DNA of 64,000 bases from Vulcanimicrobium alpinum (lineage in GTDB: Bacteria > Vulcanimicrobiota > Vulcanimicrobiia > Vulcanimicrobiales > Vulcanimicrobiaceae): assembly GCF_027923555.1 (NCBI RefSeq), contig NZ_AP025523.1, positions 3,352,484 through 3,416,483 on the forward strand, given 5' to 3'. Made by a program: the position numbers and the translations under genes. This document shows positions 7,985 through 15,482 of the stretch, in pieces. The notes beneath the pieces are model-generated. The model was not told where the DNA came from. It worked only from the letters and a program-made list of their open reading frames with translations, and made no database searches. Positions within the stretch are counted from its first letter, which is position 1; every line of letters starts with the position of its first letter.

Positions 7985-10465
7985 CTAGCTTCCCTGTGCC
8001 GCCTGGGCTGCCTCCTGATCGTCGAACAGCGCCCCGCGCGCGAGCGCATTCTGCAGATCCGCGGGGCTCAGCCGCTGCGCGAGCGCGGCGCGGGTGCGCG
8101 CCTGCAGACCCGAGATCAGCAGCGCCGAGCGGAACGCCGAGTGCGGCGCCCGCGCCTCGACGAGACCGAGCAGCGTTGCGGCGCGTACGTCGTCGCCGGT
8201 CTGCTGCGCGACGGCGGCGGCCACGATCAGCGATTCGAGAAACGCCAGCGGAAGCTGCGCGTCGAGCAGTTCGCGCGGGGCCCGTTGGCCGTGCGGGATC
8301 GCTTCGCCGACGCGGCCCGCCGCAAGCAGCGCGTGCGCGAGGTGATAGTGCGCGTACGCCGAGCGGCGCGCATCGCCCAGACGCTGCAAGATCGCGAGCG
8401 ACTCTTCGAGGAAGTCCACCGCCCGCGCCGCGTTGCCGGCGACCTGCTCGGTTTCGCCCTGACAGCGGCGCAGCAGCGCGAGGTCCGTGTCGCTGCGATC
8501 GGCCGCGATGACCGCCTCGGCTTCCGCGAAGAAGCGGCGCGCGGTCGTCACGTGGGCACGATAGGTGTGCGAGACGCCGATCAGCACGAGGAGACGCGCC
8601 GCGGCCGTCTCGTCGCCGGCCGCGCGCGCGAGTTCGAGACCCTCGTGAAAGGCGCGCTCCGCTTCGAGGTAGTCACCGGTGTTGATCAAGGTTTGACCGA
8701 GATAGATCAGCGCGTCGCGCCGCTCGGGGACGTCGGGGACGCTGCGGTACCGCGCGACCGCGGCCTGCACGCGATCGAGCGTGATCGTCGAGAACGGCAT
8801 GACGCGTGCGGTCTCTATGAGGACCTTCGCCGCGAGCAGCGGCTCCAAATTGTCGATCAGGCCCTGCATCGCGATCAGCCAGCGCGTCCCTTCGTGGTAG
8901 CGCCGCAGGTCCCAGAACGCTCCGAGACTGGTGACGATCTCGGCACCGGCTGCGAAATCGTTGCGTTCGTCGATTGTCCAGTGCAAGGCGGCGCGCACGT
9001 TCTCGATCTCGCGCTCGATCATCCCGAGCCACACGCGTTGCGGCCGCTGCTTGACGAGCGCGCCCGCTTCGAGCGCGAACGTTCGTACGTACGCCGCGTG
9101 GCGACGCGCGACGTCGGGCCGTTCGCCGGCCGCATCGAGCTTCTCCGCGGCGTACGCATGCGTCGATTCGAGCAGCGAGAAGCGCTGCTCGTCGCCGCCG
9201 ATCTCCGCCACCACCAGCGACTTCTCGACCAGCGAGATCAGCAGTTCGGGGACGTCGTCCGCCAAAATCGGGCCGCCGGTGCACACCGCGATCGCGGCGT
9301 CGAGCGTCCACTGGCCGGCGAGGATGGCGAGCCGCGTGAACACCAGCCGCTCGCGCGGGGTGAGCAGATCGAAGCTCCAATCGATCAAGGCATGAAGCGT
9401 CCGCTGACGCGGCAGCGCGGTTCGCCGGCCTGAGGTGAGCAGGCGAAATCGCTGGTCGAGCCGCTCGGCGATCTGTCCGACGCTGAAGGCCGGGAGCGCC
9501 GCCGCCGCCAGTTCGAGCGCGAGCGGCAGGCCGTCGAGGCGTCTGCAGATCGTCGCCACCGCATCCCGGTTGTCGTCGGTGAGCGCGAAGCGCGGATCGA
9601 GCGCCGATCCGCGTTCGATGAGGAGTTCGACGGCGCCGAATGCTGCGGCGTCGCCGGCGCCGAGAACCGTACCGTCGGCGGGCGCGGCGAGTACCGGAAC
9701 GCGATACGTCCGCTCGCCGTCGATGCGCAGCGCCTCGCGGCTCGTCGCCAGGACCCGCACGCGCTCGCAGTGGGACACGAGTGCTTCAACGGCACGCGCC
9801 GCGTCCTCGATTACGTGTTCGCAGTTGTCGACGACGATCAGCAGGTCGCGTTTCTGCAGGGTCGCGATGATGACGTCGAGCAGCGGACGCGCCGAAACTT
9901 CGCGGATGTCGAGCGCCGAAGCGAGCTCTTGCAGTACCAGCGTTCCGTCGTCGAGCGCCGCGAGATCGACGAACCACACGCCGTCGGCATAGCGCTCGAG
10001 CAGATCGAAGCACAGCTCGACGGCGATGCGCGTCTTGCCGACGCCGCCCGGCCCCGCCAGCGTCACGATGCGGTGCGCCGCGAGCATCTGCTGGAGTGCG
10101 GCGCGCTCCTCGACGCGATCGATGAAGCGCGTGAGCGGACGCGAGAGATTGTGCCGGCGCGGTGAGGGATGCGTGTCGGCGGCCGACGCCGGGGCATGGA
10201 CGTCGGCCGCCGAGGGCCGGCGCGCGAGCGATTCGAGCCGCGCGGCGCTTTCGGAATCGAGCGCGAGCCCGTCGATCAGCAGCGCCAGGGTCTGGCGTTG
10301 CGGAGCTTTGCGGCTGCCGCGCTCGAGGGCGCTGATCGCCTCGACGCTCAAGCGCGCGCGTTCGGCCAGCGCTTCCTGCGACAGTCCCTTCGCGAGGCGG
10401 AACTGCCGCAGCAGCGCACCGAACGGCGAACGCTCCTTGCCGCTTTCCAGTGCCGACCTCCGCAC
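7985..10465 (-). CDS. XRE-family HTH / NB-ARC ATPase / TPR transcriptional regulator
   Basis: The 826-residue product begins with a lambda-repressor-type HTH (LRQFRLAKGLSQEALAERA... ISALERGSRKAP, roughly residues 15-75). A linker leads to an NB-ARC-like ATPase with P-loop GPGGVGKTR near residue 140, a LLIVVDNCEH Walker B and a GLPLALELAAAAL motif. The C-terminal half is TPR-like. This is the architecture of large bacterial STAND regulators that sense an unknown ligand. It overlaps nothing and lies between the sigma factor gene and the radical SAM locus. The palindromic block at 10573-10637 lies about 108 bp upstream of its start and recurs before the radical SAM gene, which makes that gene a plausible target. 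Confidence 0.9.
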   Translation of the reverse strand: MRRSALESGKERSPFGALLRQFRLAKGLSQEALAERARLSVEAISALERGSRKAPQRQTLALLIDGLALDSESAARLESLARRPSAADVHAPASAADTHPSPRRHNLSRPLTRFIDRVEERAALQQMLAAHRIVTLAGPGGVGKTRIAVELCFDLLERYADGVWFVDLAALDDGTLVLQELASALDIREVSARPLLDVIIATLQKRDLLIVVDNCEHVIEDAARAVEALVSHCERVRVLATSREALRIDGERTYRVPVLAAPADGTVLGAGDAAAFGAVELLIERGSALDPRFALTDDNRDAVATICRRLDGLPLALELAAAALPAFSVGQIAERLDQRFRLLTSGRRTALPRQRTLHALIDWSFDLLTPRERLVFTRLAILAGQWTLDAAIAVCTGGPILADDVPELLISLVEKSLVVAEIGGDEQRFSLLESTHAYAAEKLDAAGERPDVARRHAAYVRTFALEAGALVKQRPQRVWLGMIEREIENVRAALHWTIDERNDFAAGAEIVTSLGAFWDLRRYHEGTRWLIAMQGLIDNLEPLLAAKVLIETARVMPFSTITLDRVQAAVARYRSVPDVPERRDALIYLGQTLINTGDYLEAERAFHEGLELARAAGDETAAARLLVLIGVSHTYRAHVTTARRFFAEAEAVIAADRSDTDLALLRRCQGETEQVAGNAARAVDFLEESLAILQRLGDARRSAYAHYHLAHALLAAGRVGEAIPHGQRAPRELLDAQLPLAFLESLIVAAAVAQQTGDDVRAATLLGLVEARAPHSAFRSALLISGLQARTRAALAQRLSPADLQNALARGALFDDQEAAQAAQGS

Positions 10466-10572
10466 GCACGCCGGCGCCGCCGGGGCGGCGCCGCTTTCTG
10501 CGCAGGAGTACGCGCCGGGCCGGGTCGATCCCCCCGATCACAAGGCCTTGCAGCGCAACGCTTTCCGCTCCA

Positions 10573-10637
10573 TGCGCCAAGTTTGTCGCAGACGCCGCCG
10601 CGCGACCACGGACAACCCGGACGGCGACCCGTACAAA
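10573..10637. promoter_or_regulatory. Second copy of the operator/promoter-like block
   Basis: TGCGCCAAGTTTGTCGCA (10573-10590) is a good palindrome. It is followed by GACCACGGACAAC and, 16 nt beyond GGACAA, by TACAAA (10632-10637). All elements match the block at 5522-5587 in order, with spacing that differs by one base in one gap only. It sits in the 185-bp gap between the regulator start (10465) and the sigma gene stop (10651). The promoter-like part points right, away from the regulator, so the palindrome may be the part that matters here. Confidence 0.5.
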
Positions 10638-10645
10638 CGGGTCGC
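10624..10645 (-). terminator. Hairpin just after the sigma factor gene
   Basis: GCGACCCGT (10624-10632) pairs perfectly with ACGGGTCGC (10637-10645) around the loop ACAA. On the minus strand it begins 5 nt after the sigma gene stop codon. There is no T-run. It overlaps the TACAAA part of the shared block, so terminator and promoter functions compete as explanations. Confidence 0.5.
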
Positions 10646-10650
10646 GCCGG

Positions 10651-11478
10651 CTACTTCTCCTGGAGGAAGTTCTTCAGTTTCTCGAGCGCCTTCTGCTGGA
10701 GGCGCGAGACGTGCATCTGCGAGACGTTGAGGCGCTTCGCGATCTCGGTCTGGGAGACCGACTCGTAGAAGCGCAGGTAGAGGATCACGCGCTCGCGGCC
10801 GGTGAGCACTTGGAAAGCGCGTTCGAGGTTGGCGCGGTCCTCGAGCAGTTCGAGACCGGCGTCGTTCTGTCCGACGTAGTCGGCCAGCGTCTGAGATTTC
10901 TTGTCGCCTTCGCCGTTGAGTTCGGTGTCGAGCGAGAGCAGGTTGTACGCCTGGCCGAGCTCCTGCGCTTCGAGGATGTCTTCTTCGCTGGCGCCGAGAT
11001 GCGACGCCAGTTCCGCGACGGTCAGCGAGTGGCCGAGCTTCACCGTGAGCTTCTCGAGCGCGCGGTTGACCGCGAGGTTGAGCTCCTGCAGGCGGCGCGG
11101 GACCTTGACGGCCCAGCCCTTGTCGCGGAAGTAGCGCTTGATCTCGCCGACGATCGTCGGCGTCGCGTAGGTGGTGAATTCGACCCCGCGGTCGAGATCG
11201 AAGCGGTCGATCGCTTTGAGGAGTCCGACTGTGCCGACTTGGATCAGATCGTCGAGCGCTTCGCCGCGGTTGGCAAATTTGACCGCGAGATACCGCACCA
11301 GGTTGAGGTGCGCGACGACGAGGTCGTTGCGCAAGCGGTCGTATTCGCTGACGCCGGCGTTGTCGGGACCGCTGTCGAGCGAACGGTCCGCGCGCACTTC
11401 GGCGAACCGCGCGAACGCTGCGCGCGCGCGATTACGGTCCCACCGTTCCTCGTCGACATGGGGGGCTGACGACGACAT
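10651..11478 (-). CDS. sigB: RNA polymerase sigma factor, SigB/SigF/SigG subfamily
   Basis: A 275-residue sigma-70 family protein. Region 2 is clear (DDLIQVGTVGLLKAIDRFD, then FTTYATPTIVGEIKRYFRD), region 3 begins VKVPRRLQEL, and region 4 has the HTH SQTEIAKRLNVSQMHVSRLQ. This pattern is that of the SigB/F/G group controlled by partner switching. The two genes upstream on the same strand encode the matching anti-sigma kinase and antagonist, the rsbV-rsbW-sigB order of Bacillus. It is expected to direct a general stress regulon when RsbW is sequestered. About 40 N-terminal residues precede the conserved part. The symbol follows the neighbourhood; sigF would be equally defensible. Confidence 0.93.
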   Translation of the reverse strand: MSSSAPHVDEERWDRNRARAAFARFAEVRADRSLDSGPDNAGVSEYDRLRNDLVVAHLNLVRYLAVKFANRGEALDDLIQVGTVGLLKAIDRFDLDRGVEFTTYATPTIVGEIKRYFRDKGWAVKVPRRLQELNLAVNRALEKLTVKLGHSLTVAELASHLGASEEDILEAQELGQAYNLLSLDTELNGEGDKKSQTLADYVGQNDAGLELLEDRANLERAFQVLTGRERVILYLRFYESVSQTEIAKRLNVSQMHVSRLQQKALEKLKNFLQEK

Positions 11479-11485
11479 GGCTTCC

Positions 11486-11923
11486 TTACGCGCTGACGTG
11501 TTTCGTCATCACGAGCTCGGTCCCGCGTTGCGGGTCGGTCGTGTAGTCGACCTCGTCCATGAGCGCGCGAATGAGGAACACGCCGAGAGCTTCCGTCCGG
11601 CCCTCGACGATCCCGCTGGGTTCCTTCGCTGTTTCGTGCGGACCGGTCGACGGATCGCGCACCGTGACGCGCAGCTCCGTCTCGATGGCGTCGCACACGA
11701 TCTCGATCTCGCCCGCGTCTTCGCCGCCGGAGGCCTGAATCGAGTTGGTGCACGCCTCCGCGATCGCGAGCTTGATGTCTTCGATCTCGTCGACGGAGAA
11801 ACGCAGCCGGCTGGCGACCGCAGCGACCGCGAGGCGCGCGACCGCGACCCACTCGGCACGGCCGGGGATCTTCAGCTCGACGGTTCCGTGCGACGACACC
11901 GGTCCGGGCAGGGTCGGGTTCAC
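11486..11923 (-). CDS. rsbW: Anti-sigma factor serine kinase RsbW
   Basis: A GHKL-type ATPase of 145 residues. The N-box is visible as EACTNSIQAS (Glu57, Asn60) and the C-terminal part ends LGVFLIRALMDEV...GTELVMTKHV, as in RsbW/SpoIIAB-like proteins. The start is taken as the GTG that overlaps the stop of the upstream gene (GTGTGA), which implies translational coupling with the antagonist. RsbW binds SigB and phosphorylates RsbV, switching partner according to RsbV phosphorylation. It ends 7 bp before the sigma gene. An in-frame start further upstream is possible but would lie inside the preceding gene. Confidence 0.92.
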   Translation of the reverse strand: MNPTLPGPVSSHGTVELKIPGRAEWVAVARLAVAAVASRLRFSVDEIEDIKLAIAEACTNSIQASGGEDAGEIEIVCDAIETELRVTVRDPSTGPHETAKEPSGIVEGRTEALGVFLIRALMDEVDYTTDPQRGTELVMTKHVSA

Positions 11924-12264
11924 ACCAGGGCCTTCATCGCACTCTGCTCGTCGTCGAAGATCCCGAAGATCTTCACGAGTCCGGTGATGTCGAAGATCTT
12001 CTTGATCTGCGGGTTCGTGCACACGAGGTTCACCGAGCCGCCGTGCTCGCGCACGCGCTTGAGGCCGCCGATCAGCACGCCCAGCCCCGTCGAGTCGATG
12101 TAGCGCACCTTCTCGAGATTGATGACGAGGTTGTAGTGTTCCTGATCGATAAGTTCGGTGATCGCGTCCTTGACTTTGGGTGAGGTATACACGTCGATCT
12201 CGCCCGTCAAGTCGACGACGTACGCGTCGCCTTCAGATTCACGAACGTTGACTTTGATATCCAC
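11920..12264 (-). CDS. rsbV: Anti-sigma factor antagonist RsbV (STAS domain)
   Basis: A single STAS domain of 114 residues. The phosphorylatable serine is Ser58 in the family motif YIDSTGLGVLIG. The unphosphorylated form would bind RsbW and release SigB. It overlaps rsbW by a GTGTGA junction. No RsbU-type phosphatase or stressosome gene is present in this window, so the input that dephosphorylates RsbV must be encoded elsewhere. Confidence 0.94.
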   Translation of the reverse strand: MDIKVNVRESEGDAYVVDLTGEIDVYTSPKVKDAITELIDQEHYNLVINLEKVRYIDSTGLGVLIGGLKRVREHGGSVNLVCTNPQIKKIFDITGLVKIFGIFDDEQSAMKALV

Positions 12265-12272
12265 CGTTTCTC

Positions 12273-12569
12273 CTAGCTTTCGTTCTCGAGAGTGGTGCGC
12301 TGACGGTCCGCGGCGTCTTTACCTTCGGCGACGGCTGCGTCGATGCGGGCTTTCGCGTCGGCCACGATCTGGCGTCCGCGTGCGAGGAGTTCGCCGGCGT
12401 CGCCGGCCGTGTCGCGAGCGCGCTCGCCGGCTTCGCGTGCTTTCGCCACGAGCAGGTCGCGCGTGTCCTCACCGGATTGCGGTGTTAGGACCATCGCGAG
12501 CGTTGCACCGGCGAGCATGCCGAGTGCGAGTCCGGTAATGAACCCGGCGCTTCCGCCGCGATCAGACAT
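12273..12569 (-). CDS. YtxH-like membrane-anchored stress protein
   Basis: A 98-residue protein with an N-terminal glycine-rich hydrophobic helix (GFITGLALGMLAGATLAMVLTPQSG) followed by a charged, helical tail rich in Ala, Arg and Lys. This is the YtxH/general stress protein pattern, including the TPQSGE turn after the membrane segment. It lies 8 bp upstream of rsbV and overlaps the DUF948 gene by a few bases, so it belongs to the sigma operon and is probably under SigB control. The molecular role of YtxH proteins is not established. Confidence 0.85.
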   Translation of the reverse strand: MSDRGGSAGFITGLALGMLAGATLAMVLTPQSGEDTRDLLVAKAREAGERARDTAGDAGELLARGRQIVADAKARIDAAVAEGKDAADRQRTTLENES

Positions 12570-12984
12570 TCGTGTGTTCCTCTTTCGAAACGACTCCGTT
12601 GCGTCGCGTCCCGTTGACGAGGCGGCGTAATCCAGCGGTGATTCCGGCGAGCGTCGCCCCGATGTTCACGAGCGCCGGCGCGACCGCATCCGATGCGAGC
12701 TTCGCGGTGCTCCCGACCCCGCCGGCCACGCCTTCCAGCGTCCCCACCACGGCGCCGAGCCGCGCAACCGTCGCATCGGCCGTGTCGGCGATCCCGCCAA
12801 CGTGGCCCAGTGTCTCGACGACCGGCGCCGAGACCGCCGAAATCTGACGGTCGACTTCGTCGAGCGTCTTGTTGACCCGCGCGAAGAGTTTGTAGAGGCC
12901 GAAGCAGACGACGAAGACACCGATGCCGGCGGCAAGCACCCCGACACCGATCAGAACGTCCCGAATGAACGCGCCGTCAGTCAA
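12562..12984 (-). CDS. DUF948 domain protein
   Basis: A 140-residue protein with one N-terminal membrane helix (VLIGVGVLAAGIGVFVVCFGLY) and a soluble helical region with repeated small residues and Asp (DEVDRQISAVSAPVVETLGHVG). This is the DUF948 layout. DUF948 and YtxH genes often lie side by side in general-stress loci, as here, where the two overlap by 8 bp. It is likely cytoplasmic-facing and membrane tethered. Function is unknown. Confidence 0.85.
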   Translation of the reverse strand: MTDGAFIRDVLIGVGVLAAGIGVFVVCFGLYKLFARVNKTLDEVDRQISAVSAPVVETLGHVGGIADTADATVARLGAVVGTLEGVAGGVGSTAKLASDAVAPALVNIGATLAGITAGLRRLVNGTRRNGVVSKEEHTNV

Positions 12985-13045
12985 AAACCGATCCTCCGCG
13001 TGCTCGCTAGAGCCACGGTCGGCCCTTTCCCATAATTCTTCTCCG

Positions 13046-14194
13046 TTACACGGAAACGGGGATGCGTACGTCCGCTACTATAGCGGGCAACCGTCGAATG
13101 ACCTCGTCGATCTCCGTCGACGTCGTTTCCCGCCCGAGCGAGAATCGCACGACCCCCGCGCGAAACCGCGCATCGAGTCCGATCGCCGCGATCACGTGGC
13201 TCGGCTCGGCCGAGCCCGCCGCGCAGGCGCTCCCGGCGGAGGCCGCGATCCCCTCGAGGTCGAGGCGGATCAGCAGCGCGTCGCCCGGCGTCTCCGCGAA
13301 GGCGAGCGACGCGATCGTCGGGAGGCGCGGAGCCGAGGCCGCGTTGACGACTGACCCGGGGATCGATGCGAGGATCGCCGTCTCCAGGCGGTCGCGCAGC
13401 GAGGCGACCCGGGGCGCCTGCACCGCGCGCTCGGCCTCGGCGAGCACCAGCGCGGCTGCGAGCGCCGCGATCGCAGCGACGTTTTCGGTCCCGGCGCGCA
13501 GGCCGTGCTCTTGGCCGCCGCCGACGATCAGCGGCGCAACCGGCGTCCCGCGGCGGACGTAGAGGACCCCGGCGCCCTTAGGGCCCGAGAACTTGTGAGC
13601 CGAGAGGGAGAGCAGGTCGACCCCGAGCGCGTCGACGTCGAGCGCGAGCCAGCCGGGAGCCTGAACCGCGTCCGTGTGGACGAGCGCGCCCGCCGCGTGC
13701 GCGAGCCGCGCGATCTCGGCGACCGGCTGCACCGTCCCGAGCTCGTTGTTCGCCAGCGCGATGCTGACCAGAGCCGTCTGCGGTGTGAGGGCCGCTGCGA
13801 CCGCCGCCGGATCGACGCGCCCGCCGGAGTCGACCGGGAGGCGGGTGACGTTCCAGCCGTCCTCTTCGAGGAGGTCGACCGCGTGCAGGACGGCGTGGTG
13901 CTCGACCGCGGCCGTGATCGCGTGCCGCCCTCGGCTGCGGGTAGCGCGCGCCGCGCCGAGGATCGCGAGCGTGTCCGACTCGGAGCCGCCGCCGGTGAAG
14001 ACGATCTCGCGCGGCGCGGCGCCGACCACCGCGGCGACCGCCTCGCGGGCGGCGTCGAGCGCGGCGCGGGCTGCGCGGCCCTCGGCGTGCAGGGAACTCG
14101 GGTTGGAGCTGCCGCCCAGCAGCGGAAGCATCGCCTCGACCGCCTCGGGACGCATCGGCGTCGTCGCCGCGTGGTCGAGAAAAACGCGGTCCAT
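13046..14194 (-). CDS. Cysteine desulfurase, NifS/IscS type
   Basis: A class V PLP enzyme of 382 residues starting MDRVFLDHAATTP. The PLP lysine lies in LSAHKFSGPKG, the histidine in AVEHHAVLHA, and the catalytic cysteine in SAGSACAAGSAEPS. It removes sulfur from cysteine for iron-sulfur clusters or thio-modified tRNA. ATG 14194 is preceded by an in-frame GTG that could add one residue. It is 61 bp upstream of the DUF948 gene on the same strand; no iscU or mnmA gene is adjacent, so its sulfur acceptor cannot be read from context. Confidence 0.93.
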   Translation of the reverse strand: MDRVFLDHAATTPMRPEAVEAMLPLLGGSSNPSSLHAEGRAARAALDAAREAVAAVVGAAPREIVFTGGGSESDTLAILGAARATRSRGRHAITAAVEHHAVLHAVDLLEEDGWNVTRLPVDSGGRVDPAAVAAALTPQTALVSIALANNELGTVQPVAEIARLAHAAGALVHTDAVQAPGWLALDVDALGVDLLSLSAHKFSGPKGAGVLYVRRGTPVAPLIVGGGQEHGLRAGTENVAAIAALAAALVLAEAERAVQAPRVASLRDRLETAILASIPGSVVNAASAPRLPTIASLAFAETPGDALLIRLDLEGIAASAGSACAAGSAEPSHVIAAIGLDARFRAGVVRFSLGRETTSTEIDEVIRRLPAIVADVRIPVSV

Positions 14195-14242
14195 CACCCC
14201 ATTGAACCGCCCACCGCCTCGGCCGCCGCAGTTATTTCGCTC

Positions 14243-14260
14243 TTATCGCAATTTATCGCA
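14243..14260. promoter_or_regulatory. Direct repeat TTATCGCA, two units 10 bp apart
   Basis: TTATCGCA occurs at 14243-14250 and 14253-14260, one helical turn apart. It lies in the AT-richer 100-bp gap between the divergent cysteine desulfurase and ATPase genes. The spacing suits binding of a regulator to one DNA face, but no regulator can be named. Confidence 0.3.
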
Positions 14261-14298
14261 TACGCAATGAAACTCGACTAATTCGGGTAAGACGGAGC

Positions 14299-15471
14299 GT
14301 GGACGAGGTGCGCAACCCGTACGGCCCGGGAGCCGGGACGCCGCCGCCCGCGCTGGTCGGGCGCGAAGCGGAGCTGCGGGCGTTCGAGATCAAGCTCGAA
14401 CGCGCGAAGCTCGGGCGCCCGGCGAAGAGCCTCATCGCGACCGGGCTGCGGGGCGTCGGCAAGACGGTGCTGCTCAACCGGTTCGTCGAGATCGCGGAGC
14501 GCGCGGGCTATCGCAACGCGTTCATGGAGGCGTCCGACGGCGGCAATTTTCCGGCGCTCCTCGCGACGCACATCCGGCGGCTCATCTTCGAACTCGACCG
14601 GCTCGGCGCGCTCTCCGAGCGCGTGAAGCGCGCGATGCGCGTCTTCCGCAGCTTCACCGGGCGCTTTTCGCTGGACGGCACGCTCTCGTTCTCGATCGAC
14701 GTCGACCCCGAACGCGGTGAGGGCGACAGCGGTGATCTCTCCGCCGACCTCACGGCGCTGATGGTCAGCGTCGGTGATGCGGCCAAGGACCGCCGCACCG
14801 CGGTGCTGTTCGCGATCGACGAACTGCAGTATCTCTCAGCGGTCGAGCTCTCGGCGCTGATCATGGCGGTCCACCGCACGACGCAGCTCGCGCTGCCGAT
14901 CGTGGTGGTCGGCGCGGGGCTGCCGCAGATGCCCGCGCTCGCCGGCGAGGCGAAGTCGTATTCCGAGCGGCTGTTCGACTTTCCGCTGATCGGCGAGCTC
15001 GCGCCGGCCGACGCGCGGCGCGCCGTCGCCGAACCGGCGGCGATGGAAGGCGTCGAGTTCACCCGCGGCGCGCTCGACGCGATCGTGGGGATCACGCACG
15101 GCTACCCGTACTTCCTTCAGGAATGGGCGTATCACGTGTGGAACCGCGCGGACCGCTCGCCGATCGATGCCGACGTCGTGCAGGCGGTGACGCCGCGCGT
15201 CCTCGATCACCTCGACCGCAGTTTTTTCCGCGTGCGCTTCGAGCGCTGCACCGCGACGCAGAAAAAATACCTGCGCGCGATGGCGGAGCTCGGCCCCGGC
15301 GCGCACCGTTCCGGCGAAATCGCCGACGTCTACGGTGCGAAGGTGACGTCGCTCGCGCCGATCCGCGCCCAACTGATCAGCCAGGGTCTGATCTACTCGC
15401 CGCTCCACGGCGACACGGCCTTCACCGTCCCCCTCTTCGACGAGTTCATGAAGCGCACGATGCCGCGCTGA
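14299..15471 (+). CDS. AAA ATPase with C-terminal winged-helix-like region
   Basis: A 390-residue P-loop ATPase starting at GTG 14299. It has LVGREAELRAFE before the P-loop, GLRGVGKTVLLN as Walker A near residue 60, and LFAIDELQYLS as Walker B. The GYPYFLQEWAYHVWN segment is typical of orc1/cdc6-like and archaeal-type ATPases found in bacteria. The C-terminal region (SGEIADVYGAKVTSLAPIRAQLISQGLIYS) looks like a winged helix. It stands alone on the plus strand, convergent with rarA (gap of 11 bp). The target is unknown; related proteins act in regulation, DNA handling or toxin-linked loci. Confidence 0.82.
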   Translation: MDEVRNPYGPGAGTPPPALVGREAELRAFEIKLERAKLGRPAKSLIATGLRGVGKTVLLNRFVEIAERAGYRNAFMEASDGGNFPALLATHIRRLIFELDRLGALSERVKRAMRVFRSFTGRFSLDGTLSFSIDVDPERGEGDSGDLSADLTALMVSVGDAAKDRRTAVLFAIDELQYLSAVELSALIMAVHRTTQLALPIVVVGAGLPQMPALAGEAKSYSERLFDFPLIGELAPADARRAVAEPAAMEGVEFTRGALDAIVGITHGYPYFLQEWAYHVWNRADRSPIDADVVQAVTPRVLDHLDRSFFRVRFERCTATQKKYLRAMAELGPGAHRSGEIADVYGAKVTSLAPIRAQLISQGLIYSPLHGDTAFTVPLFDEFMKRTMPR

Positions 15472-15482
15472 GTCACGCTGAC

